The notes below the pieces were generated by a model. That model worked only from the letters and a program-made list of their open reading frames with translations, was not told the origin of the DNA and did no database searches. From Candidatus Aminicenantota bacterium (GTDB taxonomy: Bacteria; Acidobacteriota; Aminicenantia; UBA2199): a stretch of 12,112 nucleotides of DNA. Location: assembly GCA_024644125.1 (NCBI GenBank), contig JAHELQ010000114.1:1-12112 (forward strand). Reading direction: 5' to 3'. Both the position numbers and the translations under genes were made by a program. Positions 6,492 through 12,112 of the stretch are shown piece after piece; position 1 is the first letter of the stretch; every line of letters begins with the position of its first letter.

Positions 6492-9400
6492 ATGGATACC
6501 AACGCAATCTTAGCGACAAAAGATTTTGAGATAGCCAGGCAGTATTGGATGGAAGCGTTGGCGGAGCTGCCGCCGGACATGGACTTGCCGGCGATGGAGG
6601 GGGATGTGGCGGACGACGAGGTTGCGAGGGAATCCTTTGCTTTTGGCCTGGATCTGGCGGGAAAGTCGCTATCCCTTGCCAACAACCAGTATGTGTTGTC
6701 GCTGGTTGTCTTGACCGCCATCTTGAAAATTGTGCTGCGCAAATATTCCCGGCAGGATGATATTATCGTGTGGGCCCCGCTGTATTCCACCACCGGCCGC
6801 GATTATCCCATCGACCGCATGTTGCCGTTCAAGGACCGCTTGAATGCCGCGATGCCAATCAAGAGGTGGCTGGTGGAGGTGAAGCGAACGATAATCGGCG
6901 GCTACAAACACCAGCATTACTCCATCGACAATGTGCTCGCAGCATTGGGACACGGCCCCCGGAAGCAGGCGCTCCAGCAGGTGTTCATCCAATTGGAAAA
7001 TATACATAATGAGGGCTCCGCCGATGACCTGATCGCAGATTCCGGTTTTTGGTGCGGATTTTCGTTCCTGATCGAAGGGGGTGATATCGCGGGAACAATC
7101 ACGTACTCCCGAAAACGATTCGAGGCGCCATTCATCCGGAGTATGGCGAGGCATTTTTTGGAGGTGGCGCGGCAGGTAGTGGCGGATATCGAACCGAGGA
7201 TCGATTCCATCGAATTATTGCCTCTGGAGGAGAAACAGGCTTTATTGGATCGGTGCAACGGCGATTCGGCGCCGGAGAATCTCCAGCTCACGGTTTGGGA
7301 TTTGTTTTTACAGCGCGCCGCGGCGGCCCCCGGGAGTTTTGCCTGCGGGTGCGCAGAAGAATCTCAGGACTACCGGGAAGTGATGCTCCGCGCTCGCGGC
7401 CTCGCGACACGCCTTGCCCGTGATTTTGGGATGCGCCGGTCGGACCGGGCGGCGGTTCTATGCCACCGGTCCTGCCACTTGATTGTCGCGTTTTTAGGGA
7501 TCATCGGGGCCGGGTGCGTGTATGTCCCATTGGATCCGTCATTTCCCGAAAAAAGGATTCGCGCTGTTTTACAGGATGCCGCAGTGAATGTCGTGGTGTG
7601 CTCCAAAAACGCCGGACATTTGCCTGGCAGCGAGTATTCACTCATTAATATTGACGATGAGGGGATGCAATACGACAAAAATTGGATTGATACTGGAGCC
7701 GCGCCTCAGCCATGCGATCCCGTTTATGCTATTTACACTTCGGGAAGTACCGGTAGACCCAAAGGCGTGTTGATCCGGCATGGCAATCTCGCCAATTTTA
7801 CCGGTTGGCGCGTCCGGTCGTTGTCCTACACCGAGAACGATGTGTCGTTGCAAATGTTGTCGCCGGCGTTCGACGCTTTCGGCTCCAATCTCTATCCCGC
7901 TCTGTGCAGCGGCGGCGGGGTGGTTCTCCTGCCAGAGGATCATCTCTCGGATTATGACCGTATCCGGCGCGTGATTCGCGAGCGTCGGGTGACCAATCTC
8001 AGTGTGTTGCCCTCGATGTATCGCTTGCTTCTGGACGGCGCAGGCGGCGAGGATTTGAAAACCCTACGGTTTGCCGTGTTGGGGGGCGAGGCGGCGGATG
8101 CGGCACTGGTCAGTAAAAGCGCGCGAATGTTTCCCCACATCACGCTGGTCAATGAATACGGACCCACGGAAAGTTGCGTCGCCGCCACCGCCTGCCTGGA
8201 CATGAAGAATAATTCGATCCGCAATATCGGTCGTCCGGTGGCCAATAACCGGGTGATCGTTCTGGATGTGGATGATCGTCTGCTTCCCGCCGGAATGTCG
8301 GGGGAATTGTGCGTCTGCGGGGAAAGTGTGGGACTCGGTTATTTGAACGACGGGGCGCTCACCCGCGAGAAATTTGCGCCGGATTCCGTTACGAGCGGCG
8401 GTAGGCCGATGTATCGTACCGGAGATCGGGCGAGATGTCTTGACGATGGGTCCTTCGAGTATATCGGCCGCATCGACGGACAGGTCAAGATTCGCGGTTA
8501 CCGTGTCGAACCATCCGAGGTGGAGGCGTTGCTACTGGAATCGGGTCTGGTGGAAGCGGTTGCGGTGATTGCGGCGATGGACGCTTCGGGGGATCGTTTT
8601 TTGTGCGCCTATTGGATTCCCGCGCGGGATGATGGGGATGAAACCCAATTGAAGCGCCATTTAGAGGGGCTTTGCCCTCCATATATGATCCCCGCCCATT
8701 TTGTCCAGCTCCAATCGTTTCCTCTAACCGCCAACGGCAAATTGAACAAACAGGCGTTGCCGGAGCCTGTGACAGTGAAAAAAGAGCGGTTTACGCCGCC
8801 CAGGAATCTCCGGGAGCGCGAGCTGGCCTCGATGTGGTCGCAGTTGTTGGGTATCGCCCCAGAGGAGATCGGGATTTTCGATAATTTTTTCGATCTGGGC
8901 GGCCATTCCTTGAAGGTGACGATGCTCATCTCGAAAATTCTGCGGAAATTCGCAGTCAAAATTCCATTGGGAATTATTTTTGATCAACCGACGATCGCAT
9001 CTATTGCCGAAGTCATCGGGCGGTCGTCCAGCACCGGTTGCAAAGACATCCAACCGGTGGAAAAAATGGATTATTATCCTCTATCCTCCGCTCAGTCCAG
9101 GCTTTTTTTTCTACAGCAATTCAACGAAATTGGCGCCAGTTACAATATGCCGTTCGCCGTCCGCATCAACGGCCAACTGGATACAGGCAGAGTCGAAGCG
9201 GTGTTCGGCTCTTTAATTGAACGGCATGAAACATTGCGCACAGCGTTTTTGGCGATCGATTCCCAACCGGTGCAACGGGTGTTGCCGGCCGTGGCGTTTT
9301 CTCTTCAAATTTTCGACGCCACCAGCCCGGATGACCGGGATAGTAAGGAACTGGAGGCGCAACGGATCGTGCACCGGTTCATCGCCCCCTTCCGGTTGGA

Positions 9401-10472
9401 CCAGCCTCCATTGATGCGGATGGCGCTCATCAGGATGGCCGGCGATGATGCGGTGCTGCTTTTCGATATCCATCACATCATTTGCGATGGGACCTCCGGC
9501 GCCATTTTAGGACATGATTTCCTGCGGTTGTATCATGGAGACGAGCTCGCCCCCCTCGACATTCAGTACAAGGATTACGCCTGCTGGCAACGGCAACTGT
9601 ACAACAGCGGCGAAATCGCCGCCCAGGAGAACTATTGGTCGGGAGTGTACGATCCCCAAAAGAAAATACCCACATTACATTTGCCGCTGGATTTTCCCAG
9701 GGGGGAGACCATGAGTTACCAGGGAGACCGCTTTCAATTCGAGCTGGAACCGGAACTGTACCAGTCGTTCCAGGCGCTTGGGCGGAGGTACAACGCGACG
9801 CTCTACATGAATTTGCTGGCGGCTTTCAATGTGTTGTTGCACAAATACACCGCCGACGAAGACATCATCGTCGGCTGCGCGGTGGCGGGCCGCGACCGGG
9901 AAGATCTGCAAAAGATTTTGGGGATGTTCATCAATATCTTGCCGATGCGTAATTTCCCTTCCGGCGGCAAGTCTTACACGGCGTTTTTACAGGAAGTGGG
10001 GAATCATGTGATTCAGGCGTTCGAAAACCAGGAGTTCCCCTTCGAACGTCTGATCGGAAATCTCAAATCACGGTTGGATAACGATCCGTCCCGCCACCCA
10101 CTATATGTGGTGGATTTCACGCTGCAAAATTTTGGGCAGGCGGAGGAATATCAATTGGATGTGACGGTGGTCCCTTTCCAGATGGAGAACAAAACCTCGA
10201 AATTGGACATGAATTTGATGGCATACGAGCGCGAGGACCGGATACGTTTTAGCCTCGAGTATTGCAGCGGACTCTTCAGGAGGGAAACCATCGAAAAAAT
10301 GGCCGCCTATCTCATCAAGATTATCGGCATTGTCTCCGGCGATCCGGATATTTTGCTCAAAGACATTCAACTCCTGGAAGAGTGGGAGAAAGAGACTGTC
10401 GCCCATACCATCCAGAAGAACAAGTCGCTCTTGGCCCAATTGGCCGGGGAGGATTTCGATGAATTATTTTAG
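6492..10472 (+). CDS. NRPS, half-C - A - T - C, 1326 aa
   Basis: The chosen ATG gives MDTNAILATKDFEIARQYW, which aligns with the start of the last gene; ATG 6450 would add 14 residues overlapping the previous gene. Residues 10-245 match only the C-terminal lobe of a C domain: there is no HHxxxDG, the FVNTL motif is eroded, and KHQHYSID stands where C domains have HQ-PFE. Then comes an A domain: A2 (VYVPLDPSFPEKRI) at 343-356, A3 (YTSGSTGRPKG) at 415-425, A4 (FDAFGSN) at 460-466, A5 (EYGPTES) at 555-561, A7 (YRTGD) at 641-645, A8 at 659-678, A10 (NGKLNKQALP) at 748-757. The pocket reads D-A-S-S-V-G-E-V-A-K, with no confident substrate. The T-domain Ser is S806. The full C domain starts near 861 (YYPLSSAQSRLFFL), with HHIICDG at 994-1000 and LGMFINILPMR at 1143-1153. 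The C-terminal tail is acidic (LLAQLAGEDFDELF). The C domain should pass the chain to the A-T of the gene after the U32 gene. Confidence 0.94.
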   Translation: MDTNAILATKDFEIARQYWMEALAELPPDMDLPAMEGDVADDEVARESFAFGLDLAGKSLSLANNQYVLSLVVLTAILKIVLRKYSRQDDIIVWAPLYSTTGRDYPIDRMLPFKDRLNAAMPIKRWLVEVKRTIIGGYKHQHYSIDNVLAALGHGPRKQALQQVFIQLENIHNEGSADDLIADSGFWCGFSFLIEGGDIAGTITYSRKRFEAPFIRSMARHFLEVARQVVADIEPRIDSIELLPLEEKQALLDRCNGDSAPENLQLTVWDLFLQRAAAAPGSFACGCAEESQDYREVMLRARGLATRLARDFGMRRSDRAAVLCHRSCHLIVAFLGIIGAGCVYVPLDPSFPEKRIRAVLQDAAVNVVVCSKNAGHLPGSEYSLINIDDEGMQYDKNWIDTGAAPQPCDPVYAIYTSGSTGRPKGVLIRHGNLANFTGWRVRSLSYTENDVSLQMLSPAFDAFGSNLYPALCSGGGVVLLPEDHLSDYDRIRRVIRERRVTNLSVLPSMYRLLLDGAGGEDLKTLRFAVLGGEAADAALVSKSARMFPHITLVNEYGPTESCVAATACLDMKNNSIRNIGRPVANNRVIVLDVDDRLLPAGMSGELCVCGESVGLGYLNDGALTREKFAPDSVTSGGRPMYRTGDRARCLDDGSFEYIGRIDGQVKIRGYRVEPSEVEALLLESGLVEAVAVIAAMDASGDRFLCAYWIPARDDGDETQLKRHLEGLCPPYMIPAHFVQLQSFPLTANGKLNKQALPEPVTVKKERFTPPRNLRERELASMWSQLLGIAPEEIGIFDNFFDLGGHSLKVTMLISKILRKFAVKIPLGIIFDQPTIASIAEVIGRSSSTGCKDIQPVEKMDYYPLSSAQSRLFFLQQFNEIGASYNMPFAVRINGQLDTGRVEAVFGSLIERHETLRTAFLAIDSQPVQRVLPAVAFSLQIFDATSPDDRDSKELEAQRIVHRFIAPFRLDQPPLMRMALIRMAGDDAVLLFDIHHIICDGTSGAILGHDFLRLYHGDELAPLDIQYKDYACWQRQLYNSGEIAAQENYWSGVYDPQKKIPTLHLPLDFPRGETMSYQGDRFQFELEPELYQSFQALGRRYNATLYMNLLAAFNVLLHKYTADEDIIVGCAVAGRDREDLQKILGMFINILPMRNFPSGGKSYTAFLQEVGNHVIQAFENQEFPFERLIGNLKSRLDNDPSRHPLYVVDFTLQNFGQAEEYQLDVTVVPFQMENKTSKLDMNLMAYEREDRIRFSLEYCSGLFRRETIEKMAAYLIKIIGIVSGDPDILLKDIQLLEEWEKETVAHTIQKNKSLLAQLAGEDFDELF
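6519..7226 (+). other. N-terminal half-condensation domain (C-lobe only)
   Basis: This domain covers residues 10-245 of the third NRPS protein. It begins at DFEIARQYWMEAL, equivalent to the YW-xxx-L segment joining the two lobes of a C domain, and ends with a normal C-terminal lobe finish (RFEAPFIRSMARHFLEV, then IDSIELLPLEEKQ). The whole N-terminal lobe with the catalytic His pair is missing. It is in frame and well kept overall, so it looks like a retained module part and not random decay. It may be structural or a docking element. Confidence 0.8.
10446..10452 (+). promoter_or_regulatory. Ribosome binding site for the U32-family gene
   Basis: GGGGAGG ends six bases before ATG 10459, inside the 3' end of the third NRPS gene. 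This favours ATG 10459 over the second in-frame ATG at 10474 and over longer upstream extensions that would overlap the NRPS gene deeply. Confidence 0.8.
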
Positions 10473-11637
10473 TATGCCGGCGGATTTCAAGACCGCCACG
10501 ATCGATGCGTACGACGCCCTGAACCGGCGGCGCTCCGGCGGCAGGGTGATGGAAACATATGGCAATATCACCAGGAACAACACGTTCGAATCCGGCCGGC
10601 CGGTAAATCTTTTGCCGGATGTGGATCTGGAACTCTTGAGCCAGTACATCGCCTACTCGGCGAAGCGGGGGATCGATTTTAATTACACTCTTAACGCGTC
10701 CACGCTTCAAAACCGGGAGTTCACGCCGTCGGGGATCGCCGACATCCAATCGTTCCTGGCGCGCATTCACGAGGCGGGGGTTCGGAACCTCACCGTGACA
10801 TTGCCGGCGTTGATGGAGATCGCCGTTAAATCCGGTTATGATTTTAGTATCAAGGTTTCCACCATCAGCCAGGTGACCAATGCCGAAAAAGCGGCGTTTT
10901 ACAAACGGTTGGGGGCGGACCGTTTGGTGGTGGATGAATCGATCAACCGGGATTTCAGGAACCTGGAACGGATCCGTCGCCGTTTTGGCGAGAAGGTCGA
11001 GCTGATCGTCAATGTGGTGTGCTATAAAAATTGCGTTTACCGCATGCCCCATTACAACCAGATGTCCTATGATTCGGTGAAGCTTGCCGATCAAACCAGT
11101 TACGATTATTTTGGGCACCGGTGTGTGCTACAACGGTTTGCCTCCATCGCCAATCTAATGAAATTGAATTGGATCCGGCCGGAGGATCTTCACTATTACA
11201 ACGGCATCGGTATCGACCGCTTCAAACTGCAGGGCCGCCAGGCTGTGGTCAAAGGCGATCCTATCCGTGCGTTGGAGGCCTATTTTAGCGAATCATACGA
11301 CGGCGATTTGATGGAGTTGCTCGATATGTTCGATCCAACGACGCATTTTCGTATTCCCATGGATAATAAAAAACTGGATGGGTTTATCGCTCCGTTTGTC
11401 AAAAACGATCATTTCTGCCGCAACGATTGCCAGTCCTGCGGGTATTGCGAAACCTTCGCCCGCAAGGTGATCGATTATCCGGCCGCGGAAGAACTGGTAG
11501 CGATGGCGGAAGATTTTTTCGCCGAATACGACCGATTTAATGGTTTACTGGAAAAAGAGTGCCGGCGGGACATAACCGGCGCTAAAAAGCTGTTCGCCGA
11601 AGAGATGGTGGACGCGGATTTTGAATTCCCCGAGTGA
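10459..11637 (+). CDS. U32 peptidase-family-like protein with Cys clusters, probable Fe-S tailoring enzyme, 392 aa
   Basis: Start chosen from a good ribosome binding site; it overlaps the preceding NRPS gene by 14 bases, so the two are probably co-translated. The central region has the strand/helix alternation of a TIM-barrel U32 protein (FNYTLNAST at 74-82, GVRNLTVTLPALMEIA at 107-122, IKVSTISQVTN at 131-141, GADRLVVDESINRD at 152-165, ELIVNVVC at 181-188). Cysteines sit at C188 and C192 (CYKNC), with H198, then C222 (GHRC), followed by a C-terminal CxxxCxxCxxC at C320, C324, C327, C330. These are typical metal-ligand spacings. Known U32 members include proteases and the Fe-S proteins UbiU/UbiV and RlhA, which act in oxygen-independent hydroxylation. 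No signal peptide or membrane segment is seen, so it is cytoplasmic. Its place between NRPS genes suggests that it modifies a precursor amino acid or the carrier-bound peptide; this is inference. Family assignment is fairly confident; the reaction is unknown. Confidence 0.75.
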   Translation: MNYFSMPADFKTATIDAYDALNRRRSGGRVMETYGNITRNNTFESGRPVNLLPDVDLELLSQYIAYSAKRGIDFNYTLNASTLQNREFTPSGIADIQSFLARIHEAGVRNLTVTLPALMEIAVKSGYDFSIKVSTISQVTNAEKAAFYKRLGADRLVVDESINRDFRNLERIRRRFGEKVELIVNVVCYKNCVYRMPHYNQMSYDSVKLADQTSYDYFGHRCVLQRFASIANLMKLNWIRPEDLHYYNGIGIDRFKLQGRQAVVKGDPIRALEAYFSESYDGDLMELLDMFDPTTHFRIPMDNKKLDGFIAPFVKNDHFCRNDCQSCGYCETFARKVIDYPAAEELVAMAEDFFAEYDRFNGLLEKECRRDITGAKKLFAEEMVDADFEFPE

Positions 11638-11669
11638 GGGAGTCAGACTGAGGATTGTGAGAGGATTGT
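11638..11669 (+). repeat. 32-base intergenic gap with tandem GAGGATTGT repeat and ribosome binding site
   Basis: GAGGATTGT occurs at 11650-11658 and again at 11661-11669, an 11-base period. The second copy lies within GAGAGG (11659-11664), five bases before ATG 11670, and serves as the likely ribosome binding site. No terminator hairpin or promoter is apparent, so transcription probably continues from the U32 gene. Confidence 0.6.
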
Positions 11670-12112
11670 ATGCCGGTAGATGAAAACATCGTATTGTCTC
11701 TGGAGGATTTTGAAGCGGCCAGATTGTTCTGGATGGAGGTGTTGTCGAAAGAAATCCCCGCGCCACGTTTCCCCAATGATTTTCCCGATGAGGGGGATCT
11801 TCAATGGCGCGAATTTGACTTCGCGTTTCCCGACGCGCTTTCCCAGCGGCTGGAGGCAGTGACGAAAGAGCGGGAGCTCCTGCTGTTTGTGGTGCTGCTG
11901 GCGGGGGTAGAGATCGTGCTCTCGCGTTATGGCGGCGTCGAAGAGACGTTAGTGGGGACGCCCATGTTGACCGGCGGGGATGCGTCTTATGATTACAATC
12001 CCTTGATCCCGGTCATCTCCACCGTTGCCGCCGGAGCGACATTCAAGGAATTGTTGAGGCAAACGCGGCAGGCTGCGCTGGATTGTTACAATCATCAACA
12101 CTACCCCATCGA
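11670..12112 (+). CDS. NRPS, 3'-partial: N-terminal half-condensation domain
   Basis: Open from ATG 11670 to the right edge with no stop (147 codons plus two bases). The protein starts MPVDENIVLSLEDFEAARLFW and shares the pattern DFE-AR-(F/Y)WME-L with the third NRPS protein. Further shared positions are VVLLAGVEIVLSRYGG against VVLTAILKIVLRKYSR, and NHQHYPI against KHQHYSID. It corresponds to the C-terminal lobe of a C domain; the first lobe and HHxxxDG are absent, and the C5 (FVNTL) region is unrecognisable. By analogy with the third gene an A and a T domain should follow outside the window. The spacing of 32 bases from the U32 gene suggests the same operon. Confidence 0.85.
   Translation, partial: MPVDENIVLSLEDFEAARLFWMEVLSKEIPAPRFPNDFPDEGDLQWREFDFAFPDALSQRLEAVTKERELLLFVVLLAGVEIVLSRYGGVEETLVGTPMLTGGDASYDYNPLIPVISTVAAGATFKELLRQTRQAALDCYNHQHYPI

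Noticed and set aside
10330..10458. Extended N-terminus for the U32 protein starting at 10330
   Set aside because: It would overlap the NRPS gene by more than 140 bases with a basic, Ser/Arg-rich shadow translation, whereas ATG 10459 has an ideal GGGGAGG.
10592..10603. CCGGCCGGCCGG palindrome as a regulatory site
   Set aside because: It is a simple GC repeat within a coding region encoding SGRPV in the U32 gene; short palindromes like this are common at this base composition.
10357..11118. Minus-strand open frame (about 250 codons) opposite the U32 gene
   Set aside because: The plus-strand frame has clear family motifs and a good ribosome binding site; the antisense product looks like low-complexity shadow translation.
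1..12112. CRISPR arrays, tRNA or rRNA genes, insertion sequences
   Set aside because: No regularly spaced repeats, no cloverleaf-like sequence and no transposase motifs were seen; nearly all bases belong to the five genes.

Overview
The window lies inside a nonribosomal peptide synthetase (NRPS) operon. All genes are on the + strand, and about 99% of the bases are coding. Both ends are open: the first gene enters from upstream and the last runs off the right edge. Base composition is moderately GC-rich by eye (mid-50s %). No housekeeping gene allows a taxonomic call. A cobalamin-binding-like fold and a cysteine-rich U32-family protein in one operon would fit an anaerobic or facultative bacterium, but that is inference.

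Layout. (1) 1-3254: partial NRPS gene. It encodes a B12-binding-like Rossmann domain of the type found in B12-dependent radical SAM enzymes, running directly into an adenylation (A) domain from motif A3 onward, then a carrier (T) domain and a condensation (C) domain. (2) 3254-6475: NRPS, A-T-C, with a non-standard A-domain pocket. (3) 6492-10472: NRPS, half-C (C-terminal lobe only)-A-T-C. (4) 10459-11637: U32 peptidase-like protein with seven clustered cysteines, probably an Fe-S enzyme and not a protease. (5) 11670-12112: start of another NRPS gene, again opening with a half-C domain.

How they fit together. The genes are packed tightly (1-nt overlap, 16-nt gap, 14-nt overlap, 32-nt gap), so one co-translated assembly line is likely. 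Each complete NRPS protein ends in a full C domain with an intact HHxxxDG motif, so proteins are divided at C|A and not at the usual T|C junction. If colinear, the C domain of gene 1 joins the growing chain to the residue loaded by gene 2, that of gene 2 to the residue loaded by gene 3, and that of gene 3 to the residue loaded by gene 5. No epimerisation, thioesterase or reductase domain is visible. The first A domain has a partly Glu-like pocket; the other two cannot be assigned.

The most unusual points are the B12-binding-like domain fused or inserted into an A domain, the two N-terminal half-C domains, and the U32 Fe-S-type protein placed between NRPS genes. U32 relatives such as UbiU/UbiV and RlhA perform or support oxygen-independent hydroxylation, so a tailoring role is plausible but unproven.
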